Origin: a virus
DNA: 64,000 nucleotides
Reading direction: 5' to 3' (one strand)
Virus record (IMG/VR): IMGVR_UViG_3300043418_000072
Location: 124,001 to 188,000 of that record
This document shows, one piece after another, positions 48,004 through 55,632 of this stretch. A program made the position numbers and the translations under genes. How positions within the stretch are numbered: the stretch's first letter is position 1; the number at the start of each line of letters is the position of its first letter. The notes under the pieces were generated by a model. It was not told the DNA's origin, searched no databases, and saw only the letters and a list, made by a program, of their open reading frames with translations.

Positions 48004-48180
48004 TCAAGTATTAGTAAACTTTAGCGCAAAAAACGTGCTCATAGGACCATCTTCGATAGTAACTACATATCCCGGCCATTCCCGTTTAAACGGCCAGTGC
48101 TTTACTTTGGACTCTTTGAGAGCTTGCCTGACTGAGTTTATATCTTTATACGGAACTTTTAGTTCAATCGTCTTCTTCAT
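48004..48180 (-). CDS. LRW-related protein
   Basis: 58 aa, MKKTIELKVPYKDINSVRQA; ends GPMSTFFALKFTNT, a family-like F-x-L-K tail with F in place of W. The frame is open upstream but overlaps the next gene. Confidence 0.66.
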   Translation of the reverse strand: MKKTIELKVPYKDINSVRQALKESKVKHWPFKREWPGYVVTIEDGPMSTFFALKFTNT

Positions 48181-48739
48181 CGTCAAATCCTTCATTGCCG
48201 CGCATCTCGATATGAATGTATTGGTTATCATAATCCTTATGGTATGCTTCGTTTGCATTTAGCACACGATACTGGTTGGGATACTTGAGTGCTAACATTA
48301 GCATATCATCTCTATTTGTGATCTCGGTAATGATGTACTCAGTGCCACATGCACCGTCTACGTGTTTGATCATGCCATGTTTAAACTCATTGTCGATAAT
48401 AGCAGTGGTTAAATTACTGTGCATAGGCACAATGATGCGATCAAATGGCAAGTGCGGTGTAGGTAAGTTACGATCTAGTATTCCTAATTTGGATAACGTT
48501 GCACAGTTATCTTGGTCAATGGTTAGCTTACATCGCTTGAACTTGATGCTGCCTTTGGTACTGGGATTATCGGGTGTTTCCTTGGTGCTCCAAGGGATTT
48601 CTGCTGTTACGTGATGCACGTAAAAAGTGACTCCGTGTGATTTAATGACCCACATGGGAATGGTCGGATCTGTAAGATGTCCCTTATTGAAGTGGAACAC
48701 TAATTCCTTACATTGGTAGTTGATCTAGGCTTGTGACAT
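48164..48739 (-). CDS. hypothetical protein with in-frame amber codon at position 5
   Basis: From ATG 48737-48739, behind a perfect AAAGGAG ribosome-binding site, the frame reads MSQA, TAG (48725-48727), INYQCKELVFHFNKGH and on to TGA at 48164: 190 codons of product if TAG is read through. Otherwise translation would restart at GTG 48700 (178 aa), which has AAGGA five bases upstream. A putative CUA-anticodon tRNA lies at 50391-50465. The product ends in a very acidic tail (GNEGFDDEEDD); DDMLMLALKYP inside is faintly LRW-like. Either regulated read-through or reinitiation. Confidence 0.6.
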
Positions 48740-48753
48740 GAGTTTCTCCTTTG

Positions 48754-49047
48754 TTATGTCGTTGTAATATTATATATGCCTTTAAGGCCGTCTGTCAATT
48801 CATTTAGACGATCTCGATAGCGAAGTTGTAGATATGTGTACTGCGCTGGGGTAACATTTCTAAACACCACACGATCAAGGTGATGAACAACTCGTTGTTC
48901 GGTTGCCATATCGCGCCACCCACTGTCAAACATACTGGACTCGGGTTTGAGACCATGTGTGTTAACTAGGTCAAAGTCCATATCGGTTTCGTTAAGAAAC
49001 TCTACATCATCTGAATTAAGGGCGTTGCGTAATAAGTAATCAGTCAT
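48754..49047 (-). CDS. hypothetical protein
   Basis: 97 aa, MTDYLLRNALNSDDVEFLNE; VVFRNVTPAQYTYLQLRYRD resembles the LRW-family end but lies internally. Overlaps the upstream gene's end by 8 bp. Confidence 0.64.
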   Translation of the reverse strand: MTDYLLRNALNSDDVEFLNETDMDFDLVNTHGLKPESSMFDSGWRDMATEQRVVHHLDRVVFRNVTPAQYTYLQLRYRDRLNELTDGLKGIYNITTT

Positions 49048-49966
49048 TGAACTCTTCGTACTCGCGTTTTTCAGCGTCAAGTACTTTCTTCATTGCATCA
49101 ATCAGCAGCAAGTAACCTTCAGGTTCTTGTTGTTGGCTACCAGCACCCGATTGTGGGCTCCAGAACTTGCGGGTCTCTAACATAAATCCATCGATCCACA
49201 CGGCTTTGAGGTACTCAGTTAACATCCCTCTAAGACCTTCGCGATCGTTGGCTTCGACATAGTCACAAACCATAAGACTGGGGCGAACCAAACTGCTGTA
49301 ACGATACTCGTCATGTGCTAGCCACTGTGCCGCAGTATTTAATTGAGCTCTTTCTTTGCCTTCGTTGAGAATACGTAGGCCACGCAATGGATCAAATCGG
49401 AATAGATCTTTCTTGCACGATTCAAACAAGTGATCCACACATGCAGCAACGTCTTTAACTACATCAGCAAAGGTGATGTTGATGTAAGCGTCATCCCATC
49501 CACTGGTGCCGTTGTTGGCACCCACATAGCGTTCAACAACACGGTTCTCGATCACGTGATCAAAAACGTCCTTGTGGATCATTACAAATCCCACGTGCTG
49601 GCGCTGGCGCTCGTAGCGACCTTTGATGAACAAGCGACTCTCGTGTACTGCTTCAAAGAACACATCTGCATCAAAGCCTTCGCGTTTGACCGGAATGTCG
49701 TGAAATGTATTCTCTCCCTGTGGCAACTCAACCAGTTCTTCTTTGATAGCATTTATAACCAAGTCAACCCCGAGACCTGTGCAGTCCTCTGCGCCACCGT
49801 AGTCGTTATACTTGGCATAGAACGGCATCATTACTGGTGCGTAAAATGGGGTAGTGTAACAAAGACTGTCCACACCGTTGTTTTTAACAAGTGCAAACAC
49901 AACCACGTCTTGATTGGCGCGAATGTGTAGCTGAGACAGTCCACAAGTTTGATTCCAACATCCCAT
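49040..49966 (-). CDS. conserved phage hypothetical protein, 308 aa
   Basis: MGCWNQTCGLSQLHIRANQD with AAGGAAC ahead of the ATG. Alpha/beta, with KYNDYGGAEDCTGLGVDLVI and a C-terminal helical tail (DAMKKVLDAEKREYEEFND). It looks like an abundant T4-like-phage protein of unknown role. Confidence 0.72.
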   Translation of the reverse strand: MGCWNQTCGLSQLHIRANQDVVVFALVKNNGVDSLCYTTPFYAPVMMPFYAKYNDYGGAEDCTGLGVDLVINAIKEELVELPQGENTFHDIPVKREGFDADVFFEAVHESRLFIKGRYERQRQHVGFVMIHKDVFDHVIENRVVERYVGANNGTSGWDDAYINITFADVVKDVAACVDHLFESCKKDLFRFDPLRGLRILNEGKERAQLNTAAQWLAHDEYRYSSLVRPSLMVCDYVEANDREGLRGMLTEYLKAVWIDGFMLETRKFWSPQSGAGSQQQEPEGYLLLIDAMKKVLDAEKREYEEFND

Positions 49967-49980
49967 TTGAGTTCCTTAAT

Positions 49981-50265
49981 TTACTCGTTGTCCAAAATAG
50001 CGAAGATTTCTTCTTCCTTGATTACCAGCAGAGTTTCGCCCTTAACTGTTACAGTAATTGTGGCAGATGGATTGTACATCACGCGATCACCGACTTGCAC
50101 TGTAAGTGGGATGGGTGCGCCATCTTTAACGGGCTTGCCTGTGCCTACTGCTACAACTTCGGCTTCGTAAACCGGAGTTACTGAAGTAGTTAGCATAATG
50201 CCACCTGCGGATTTTGTTTCGGGTTCAAGTTTCTTGATTAGAACTCTGTCGTGCATTACTTGCAT
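49981..50265 (-). CDS. groES: GroES co-chaperonin
   Basis: 94 aa, the normal GroES length. MHDRVLIKKLEPETKSAGGI is the canonical GroES start, with AGGIMLTTS in the mobile loop; EAEVVAVGTGKPVKDGAPIP and VQVGDRVMYNPSA follow, and the end KEEEIFAILDNE is typical. Caps GroEL. It is closer to bacterial GroES than the gp31-like protein at 15677, so the phage has two co-chaperonins. Confidence 0.93.
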   Translation of the reverse strand: MQVMHDRVLIKKLEPETKSAGGIMLTTSVTPVYEAEVVAVGTGKPVKDGAPIPLTVQVGDRVMYNPSATITVTVKGETLLVIKEEEIFAILDNE

Positions 50266-50280
50266 GTTATTTCCTTATTA

Positions 50281-50394
50281 ACCATAGTTAAGTACACTGC
50301 CGGAGTAGCAAGAACCAACTTGCCCACTTTGTTCCGTCCTGGATAGATTACTCTACTGGTTCCCAGGCAAACCGCTAATGTACTTAACTATGGT
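50281..50394 (-). ncRNA. RNA element closed by a perfect 16-bp inverted repeat
   Basis: accatagttaagtaca at 50281-50296 pairs exactly with tgtacttaactatggt at 50379-50394. The 82-base interior has further pairings (GGAACCA/TGGTTC, CCTGG/CCAGG). It lies directly after the tRNA on the same transcript, and the tRNA's CCA end is inside the repeat. It could be a processing or stability element or a separate small RNA. Confidence 0.55.
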
Positions 50395-50465
50395 GCGCTA
50401 GGCGGGAATCGAACCCGCGATTCAGAGGTTTAGAAACTCCTGCTATACCATTTAGCTACTAGCGC
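50391..50465 (-). tRNA. tRNA with apparent CUA anticodon (amber suppressor)
   Basis: Full cloverleaf on the minus strand: acceptor GCGCTAG/CTAGCGC, D-stem GCTA/TAGC, T-arm GCGGG-TTCGATT-CCCGC, discriminator A and encoded CCA. Counting standard positions, the anticodon loop is TTCTAAA, so bases 34-36 are CTA, reading UAG. The anticodon stem is weak (G.U at 27-43 and a U/C mismatch at 31-39). A one-base shift would give UCU (Arg), but that pairs worse. No amino acid identity is assigned. Starts eight bases after a strong -10 box. Confidence 0.75.
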
Positions 50466-50473
50466 ATTTTGTA

Positions 50474-50502
50474 ATTATAACAAGAGCACTGATGTTAGTC
50501 AA
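50474..50502 (-). promoter_or_regulatory. sigma70-type promoter for tRNA and groES
   Basis: Minus strand TTGACT, 17-base spacer, TATAAT; tRNA follows at once. Confidence 0.85.
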
Positions 50503-50517
50503 TGCCCTTGTTGTTCA

Positions 50518-51921
50518 TTATTTCATGCTGTTAGCACGAACTTGTTCGAAAGTGATTTCGTTAAACAATGCACCGTTCTGGAAAACAGTTTGCAATGCTT
50601 CAGTCCAACCACCAATGCCTTTGTCGCTCCAACCAGTAGGGGCTTGCACACTTGTTGAAAACTCGCCACCACTGTTGGTCCACAACTTAACACGGCCTTT
50701 GAGTGATGCTTTGCCACTGTCAGTGATGGGGTCTTTGTAAACATCAACCCATTCACCGTTGACACATGCACTGGAACATTTCATAGCCCACTTCTGTGTA
50801 TCACGATCAATAGCTTGCAGCAAAGCACCACCCATACCAAATGCAAAGTTATCTGCTGACCAACCTTGGAAATCAACCATAGTGCGCAAGATGCTTTGGA
50901 TGCTAACAGTGTTGATACCATCGCCCCAGATCATGCGTACATTGTTGAGTACCTTGTAGCCCTTGTCATTGGTAGTGTATCCAAAGCCTTCTGCAAGAAT
51001 TGCAATCATCTTTGGCATGACTTCAACAGGATCACCTGAGTCAGGACGGATAACAACTGTGGCACCTGAATCAATCACTTGCTGTTTCAAGTCACCAGTA
51101 CTCCACATTTTACATGCTTCGTAGATGTTGTAGCTGTCACTAACAACTGCAACAATACCGCCTGGCTTACCAAACTGTGTGACCATGTTGCTGTAGGCGT
51201 TCAGTTCACCTGCACGACCCCAACTAGTGATAGTACTGTGCTCGGCAGCTGGAATTGAAAAACCTGCGATGCCAGCATTGTAATATTCGCGAGCGTACAG
51301 TACACCAGTAATAGTGTCGGTACCCATGAAGTTGACCAAGTGGGCCGCACCCCCAATACCAGCACTCTCCATTGAAGATACACCACGAGCACCAAAATCG
51401 TGCAGTTTAAAACCGATAGTAGTAGGATCACCAGATTTCTCCAAGTATTCTTGCAAGATGTTTTTAATGTACTTGCTTTGTGTTGAGACTGTAGTTGGGT
51501 ACCAGACTGCACGAAGCAATGGAGTTTCCAACCATGTGGTTAAACCGTGGCACTTGGGGTCAGTGTTTTCGATTGTGACCAGTGCGTTTCCAACTGGGAC
51601 AACAGTGCCTTCTGGTACGGCTTTAATGACCACGGGCAAGTAGCCGTTGTGTGCTTCGACGATGTAGTCCCACATGGTGCGGTCGAATGGTTCGCCGTGT
51701 GCTGTGAGGATTTCTTCTGCGATGTCAACGTCGGCTTTTGTAATTGGGTCAAGTAAATACTCCTTGAAGAAAATTTGCAGTCCAACAACTTGTGTGAATG
51801 TGAATTTGCCGCCGCGGGCTGCAATGTAGCTGAATACATTAGTAGTGCCAGCTGGGTATTGAGGCGCCATACTAACTTTGTAGCTGTCAGTATTGAGAAT
51901 GATGTTTTTAGAGAGTTTCAT
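50518..51921 (-). CDS. nadV: nicotinamide phosphoribosyltransferase (NAMPT)
   Basis: 467 aa. N-terminus IILNTDSYKVSMAPQYPAGT with the YKxSH/M-x-x-QYP pattern; KLHDFGARGVSSMESAGIGG and INFMGTDT-type VNFMGTDTITG; PAAEHSTITSWG; and VVIRPDSGDPVEV are hallmark NAMPT segments. Makes NMN from nicotinamide and PRPP, the first step of NAD+ salvage. The partner NMN adenylyltransferase is at 52672-53691. Own promoter at 51975. Confidence 0.94.
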   Translation of the reverse strand: MKLSKNIILNTDSYKVSMAPQYPAGTTNVFSYIAARGGKFTFTQVVGLQIFFKEYLLDPITKADVDIAEEILTAHGEPFDRTMWDYIVEAHNGYLPVVIKAVPEGTVVPVGNALVTIENTDPKCHGLTTWLETPLLRAVWYPTTVSTQSKYIKNILQEYLEKSGDPTTIGFKLHDFGARGVSSMESAGIGGAAHLVNFMGTDTITGVLYAREYYNAGIAGFSIPAAEHSTITSWGRAGELNAYSNMVTQFGKPGGIVAVVSDSYNIYEACKMWSTGDLKQQVIDSGATVVIRPDSGDPVEVMPKMIAILAEGFGYTTNDKGYKVLNNVRMIWGDGINTVSIQSILRTMVDFQGWSADNFAFGMGGALLQAIDRDTQKWAMKCSSACVNGEWVDVYKDPITDSGKASLKGRVKLWTNSGGEFSTSVQAPTGWSDKGIGGWTEALQTVFQNGALFNEITFEQVRANSMK

Positions 51922-51974
51922 AATAAAGTTCCTTTATTTAAATTGCCTTAGGTCTATCCTTAGGACTTGCTTAC

Positions 51975-52003
51975 AGTATAACAGTGAACCATTTCATTGT
52001 CAA
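51975..52003 (-). promoter_or_regulatory. sigma70-type promoter
   Basis: Minus strand TTGACA, 17-base spacer, TATACT, upstream of nadV. Confidence 0.83.
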
Positions 52004-52204
52004 CTATTCTGTTCCGCCAATTTTCTTGGCACGTTGGATACGTTCGTAATCTTCGCGGCATTCCTTTGAGCAAAAAATGCCTTCAGTTGGCTCATCACAA
52101 GACAAGCAGAACCCATTTGATTCTGGAACCGTTTGGCGATTGCGGAGGTTGTTTTGCAACCAAATGTCTGATGCGTTTGCTGCGTCTTCTAACATATCAC
52201 TCAT
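52004..52204 (-). CDS. small zinc-finger protein
   Basis: 66 aa. GFCLSCDEPTEGIFCSKECR carries CxxC and CxxxC with FCS-ECR, a pattern seen in small phage zinc proteins. Ends in TAG, close to the next promoter's -35. Confidence 0.7.
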   Translation of the reverse strand: MSDMLEDAANASDIWLQNNLRNRQTVPESNGFCLSCDEPTEGIFCSKECREDYERIQRAKKIGGTE

Positions 52205-52461
52205 TTTTGTACCTTAATTTCTTGGATTTCCGTTGTTGCTTTAAGCGAAGTCAGATACGACATTGGGTATGTACGCTTCCTGCCATTGACGCTGATTTGA
52301 TATCCTGGTTCGACTTTGGTTCCATAAAAGAATCCACCTTTATGGAATGCCATTGGTCGAAGTTCGCCGGTGACTTTAACAGAGTACAGTTTCTCTTCTG
52401 CCACGTTCCAGAAGTAACCTGGGAAGCGTGTTGCTACAAAATCTACAGGTAGTGTAACCAT
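52201..52461 (-). CDS. hypothetical protein, NUMOD4-like look
   Basis: 86 aa. FPGYFWNVAEEKLYSVKVTG and VEPGYQISVNGRKRTYPMSY resemble NUMOD4/HNH-associated DNA-binding modules found alone in phages. No nuclease motif. ATGA coupling. Confidence 0.6.
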   Translation of the reverse strand: MVTLPVDFVATRFPGYFWNVAEEKLYSVKVTGELRPMAFHKGGFFYGTKVEPGYQISVNGRKRTYPMSYLTSLKATTEIQEIKVQK

Positions 52462-52670
52462 TATAACTCCACTCTTTCAAAGTAAATCTTGGCAAAGCCC
52501 ATGGGGCTTGTTGCACGGCGTTCAATTTGTAGATACAAACGTGTCGGAGTATCCTCTAACACATGGTGCACCACAATCTGATCCATGGTATCGTTAAACA
52601 CTTGAGTCCTAACTTGTTCAGCTAAGAACAGTTGTTGACTACGCCGGGGTTGATAGTTGCTCTTGTGCAT
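52461..52670 (-). CDS. small hypothetical protein
   Basis: 69 aa, MHKSNYQPRRSQQLFLAEQV; AGGTG seven bases before ATG 52670 comes from the end of the NadM gene. Basic, no family. Confidence 0.62.
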   Translation of the reverse strand: MHKSNYQPRRSQQLFLAEQVRTQVFNDTMDQIVVHHVLEDTPTRLYLQIERRATSPMGFAKIYFERVEL

Positions 52671-52671
52671 C

Positions 52672-53691
52672 TTAAACACCTACCGCCCATTGGACCATAT
52701 CGTAGTGGTCTTCAAAACACTCGTCGCTACGCACTTCTGCAATAGGAACCCAACGTGCTTTCTCTGCATCGTCACTGCCTTTTACTTTAGGCAATGCACC
52801 ATCAGGCAATTCAATCTTGTAGCAATGAGTAATGATACGACCACGTGGTGAACGATCAACAGCATCAAACACACGGTTGCCCGTAATGCTACCACGCAAC
52901 ACTGGCTCAGGTACTTTGATACCAGTTTCTTCACGGAGTTCGCGAATAGCTGCATCAAGTACGGTCTTGTCGGTGCTGGCGTTAACGTAACCACCAGGCA
53001 GTGCCCACAAGCCACGACCTGGCTCAGCACGGCGTTTGATCATAAGCACATGGCCTGAGCAAATTACTGCGGCATCTGCTGTGCTAAAGATTGGAGGGTA
53101 CTTCAAGCTGGCATATTGCTTGTTGTGTTCAATCAAGAATTCACGCTCACGGATAATCTGTGCAAATTCCTCAGTCTTACGAAAATTCATCAAGAAGTCA
53201 TAAGTTGATTGAGGTACAACATTCTTAATAAAGTTGCTGTTGAAGGTCCAGTTAAAGAACAGGTCACGAATGTTCACTGCACTAAGTGGTTCAATTTCCT
53301 CTACATCAACATAGCCCCATTGGGGGAACATGTCCAAGTAGAAACTTGATTCGTCTTTCTTGTGACCAATGATGGCAGTTTTAGTACCCAGGATTCGATA
53401 CTTGCTGACAATACCTTGCACACGAACTGCCCACGCTTGGTCGTTGTACATTGTATCAATGTTTTCTTCAATGTGAATACTCATTGCAAGACCACTTGTT
53501 GCAGCCTTAATCATTTGAGCACGTTCGGCACTGGTGAAGGGGTTTTTGTAAGTGCGGGGTTGAGCAGCTGAGCCTGTGATAATTACCAGATTGTCGGTCA
53601 ATGCTGTGGCTCGCTTGATAATCTCTAAGTGAGCATTGTGGAAGGGTTGAAAACGTCCGATGAGGACTAGTGTTCCGTATTCTTTAGACAT
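52672..53691 (-). CDS. nadM: bifunctional NMN adenylyltransferase/Nudix hydrolase (NadM-Nudix)
   Basis: 339 aa. N-terminal nucleotidyltransferase domain: GRFQPFHNAHLEIIKRA (H-x-G-H-like) and SERAQMI-type TSAERAQMIKA. C-terminal Nudix domain with RELREETGI of the Nudix box (GGYVNAS...RELREETGI). Makes NAD+ from NMN; the Nudix part acts on ADP-ribose-like compounds in the known bacterial enzymes. With nadV it forms a two-step NAD+ salvage route. Confidence 0.93.
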   Translation of the reverse strand: MSKEYGTLVLIGRFQPFHNAHLEIIKRATALTDNLVIITGSAAQPRTYKNPFTSAERAQMIKAATSGLAMSIHIEENIDTMYNDQAWAVRVQGIVSKYRILGTKTAIIGHKKDESSFYLDMFPQWGYVDVEEIEPLSAVNIRDLFFNWTFNSNFIKNVVPQSTYDFLMNFRKTEEFAQIIREREFLIEHNKQYASLKYPPIFSTADAAVICSGHVLMIKRRAEPGRGLWALPGGYVNASTDKTVLDAAIRELREETGIKVPEPVLRGSITGNRVFDAVDRSPRGRIITHCYKIELPDGALPKVKGSDDAEKARWVPIAEVRSDECFEDHYDMVQWAVGV

Positions 53692-53692
53692 A

Positions 53693-54160
53693 TTAACCTC
53701 GCAATGCTTTGATGTCGGCTTCGGTTAAGCCCAGGGATTTTGCTCGAGCAATGGCTGCTTCTTTGGCTGTTTTTGCTTGCTGTTCAGCCTCAAGCTGTTG
53801 TTCAACTCGCAAGTCTTCCTGAGTGGGCTCAATGACACGAACTGGACCATACCATCCCCGACCGGCGTTGAACAATACTTCTTCTGTCACACGGCTATCA
53901 GTGCCCATGACATAGTTCTTCTTGGCTCGTCGCAATGCGGTGGACTTCTTCTCGCAAAGGTATTGAACATACTCACGTCCGCGACCTTCGGTCAAATCTG
54001 TGTTGGTCCATACTGCATAGACAGTCTGTTGTTTGGGGGTTTCTACATTGAGCTTTTCAGTCAATGCTTTTACGATAGCTTCGACTGCTGGGCGATTTGC
54101 AAGGGGCAATGCCTCACATACTGCGGCAATCATCTCGGGTGATGTGAAATCTACTGGCAT
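53693..54160 (-). CDS. hypothetical protein, 155 aa
   Basis: MPVDFTSPEMIAAVCEALPL; middle part TVYAVWTNTDLTEGRGREYV; C-terminal helical, ending LTEADIKALRG, an S-x-x-E-like helix pair. Not recognised. Confidence 0.68.
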   Translation of the reverse strand: MPVDFTSPEMIAAVCEALPLANRPAVEAIVKALTEKLNVETPKQQTVYAVWTNTDLTEGRGREYVQYLCEKKSTALRRAKKNYVMGTDSRVTEEVLFNAGRGWYGPVRVIEPTQEDLRVEQQLEAEQQAKTAKEAAIARAKSLGLTEADIKALRG

Positions 54161-54226
54161 ACAAAAATCCTTTGTATAATGTTGAGTACAGAAAGTCTAT
54201 CTCTCTGTATTTTTATTTATGTGTTT

Positions 54227-54255
54227 ATTATAACACCTGATTCTTTATTTGTCAA
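54227..54255 (-). promoter_or_regulatory. sigma70-type promoter
   Basis: Minus strand TTGACA, 17-base spacer, TATAAT, upstream of 53693-54160; -35 overlaps the stop of 54252-54443. Confidence 0.86.
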
Positions 54256-54443
54256 ACTTTTCTGTAGTCTGCGCGATAGTAGCAGTCAGGATCACCGGGG
54301 TCTTTGTTGTATGCTGCAACAAAATCCTTGGCTTCTTGTTCGTTATCAAACAACTTTTCTCCCATTGGGCGCTGACCATAACCACGCTCATATTCAGTCA
54401 TTGTGACTTTGTACAAGGGACCATTTAGTTTAACTTCTGCCAT
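54252..54443 (-). CDS. small hypothetical protein
   Basis: 63 aa, MAEVKLNGPLYKVTMTEYER; FDNEQEAKDFVAAYNKDPGD. Compact alpha/beta look with two promoters around it. Function unknown. Confidence 0.68.
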   Translation of the reverse strand: MAEVKLNGPLYKVTMTEYERGYGQRPMGEKLFDNEQEAKDFVAAYNKDPGDPDCYYRADYRKV

Positions 54444-54480
54444 TTTCTGCTCCTTTGGGTTAACTACTTTCTACAGTTTT

Positions 54481-54509
54481 AGTATAACACTAGAGTCATT
54501 AAAATGCAA
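54481..54509 (-). promoter_or_regulatory. sigma70-type promoter
   Basis: Minus strand TTGCAT, 17-base spacer, TATACT. Confidence 0.78.
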
Positions 54510-54517
54510 CCAAAAGA

Positions 54518-54540
54518 AAACCCGCCGAAGCGGGTTTCTA
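54518..54540 (-). terminator. rho-independent terminator
   Basis: AAACCCGC-cgaa-GCGGGTTT followed by a T-rich run on the minus strand, after the radical SAM gene. The hairpin is identical to the one at 59447-59466. Confidence 0.82.
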
Positions 54541-54618
54541 ATTAACTCTATAAATCTACGATTTTCCATTAACTTTTCCTATGTCGACAATAGGCCTAAG
54601 GCAAACGGCATATTTGAG

Positions 54619-55587
54619 TTATTGTTTGCTTTTGATTAGTGATTGATGTGCAACCAACTGCTCTCTGAGTTGTGCAAATTGCGGATGCACTAGAATGTCC
54701 AATGCAGATTCAATGCTACGTAACGCGGTGTTGAATAATGCAGGCGCTAGATTGTAAATGGCTAGATATTTTGGACTGTTGGCAGTATGTGCAACAAAAG
54801 TACAGCGGGGATTGTTTTCAACTATCTCAACAAAGTACTTGGCCAACGAGTGTATGTCAACGATTGAGATATTTGTGAGAGTGATATGAAATTTTATTTG
54901 AACTGGCAAATCCACAAACTTAGTAATGTTATCTTGTACTATGGACCAGACTGTGCCCGTACGTTGCAGTTCTGCTGTTCGTCCTACTCCATCAATGCTG
55001 AGATTTAATGTTGTATTAAATTTCAGCAGCTTCTCAACAAATATTTGATTGTACACGCTTGCATTGGTGTAGACTCGCAAGTTAATGTCTGTTCTGTCTT
55101 TAGCTATCAAGTGATCTAGCAACTGATAGTAGTGCTTAATTATCATTGGCTCGCCACCAGTTAATGTAAGGAACTTTAGATTCTCTGACATGGTAAGTAT
55201 CTCGGCCCAGTCAGAATCTGAAACGGTATTAACTGAGCCATTGATGAGAGAGCTGTTTTCGCTATTGCACATCTTGCACTGAAAATTACAAAGATTGCTT
55301 GCTCTCAGCTCCATATAATCGAGTTGGTCAACGGTAGTTTCACCATATAGTGCAAGTAGGTGCTGTCTTATACTTTGCAGCCCTGCGTCTTCTAGTGACT
55401 TGCATCCTCCGCAAGTTTCGTCAAACTCGTTATTTAAAAACTTGGTTTTTAAATCTTTAAGGTAATCACTATTTCTAAACTCTACTGGACTCATGCTAAA
55501 CTTCTTAGAACTAATGCAGCACACAGCCGATTGATCGACATGGTAGAACAAAGATCGCCACGGTGCAGGACAAAAGAATTTTTTCAT
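54619..55587 (-). CDS. radical SAM protein
   Basis: 322 aa. The [4Fe-4S] cluster motif is SNLCNFQCKMCNSE (CxxxCxxC), followed by LTLTGGEPMI (GGEP) and ITLTNISIVDIHSL. An N-terminal extension CPAPWRSLFYHVDQSAVCC with further cysteines, and ETCGGCKSLE, resembles the twitch/SPASM-type auxiliary cluster region found in phage radical SAM genes. Substrate unknown; no precursor peptide gene is seen next to it. It lies between two terminators. Confidence 0.85.
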   Translation of the reverse strand: MKKFFCPAPWRSLFYHVDQSAVCCISSKKFSMSPVEFRNSDYLKDLKTKFLNNEFDETCGGCKSLEDAGLQSIRQHLLALYGETTVDQLDYMELRASNLCNFQCKMCNSENSSLINGSVNTVSDSDWAEILTMSENLKFLTLTGGEPMIIKHYYQLLDHLIAKDRTDINLRVYTNASVYNQIFVEKLLKFNTTLNLSIDGVGRTAELQRTGTVWSIVQDNITKFVDLPVQIKFHITLTNISIVDIHSLAKYFVEIVENNPRCTFVAHTANSPKYLAIYNLAPALFNTALRSIESALDILVHPQFAQLREQLVAHQSLIKSKQ

Positions 55588-55604
55588 AGAATAGAGTGTG
55601 TAAT

Positions 55605-55632
55605 TAGAAAATAGGGGCCGAAGCCCCTATTA
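55605..55632 (-). terminator. terminator of tmRNA
   Basis: AATAGGGGC-ttcg-GCCCCTATT hairpin with T-run on the minus strand, right at the end of the tmRNA. Confidence 0.82.

Noticed and set aside
50391-50465. tRNA-Arg (UCU)
   Set aside because: Would require shifting the anticodon loop by one base, which breaks more pairs in the anticodon stem than the CUA reading. Kept as an alternative only.
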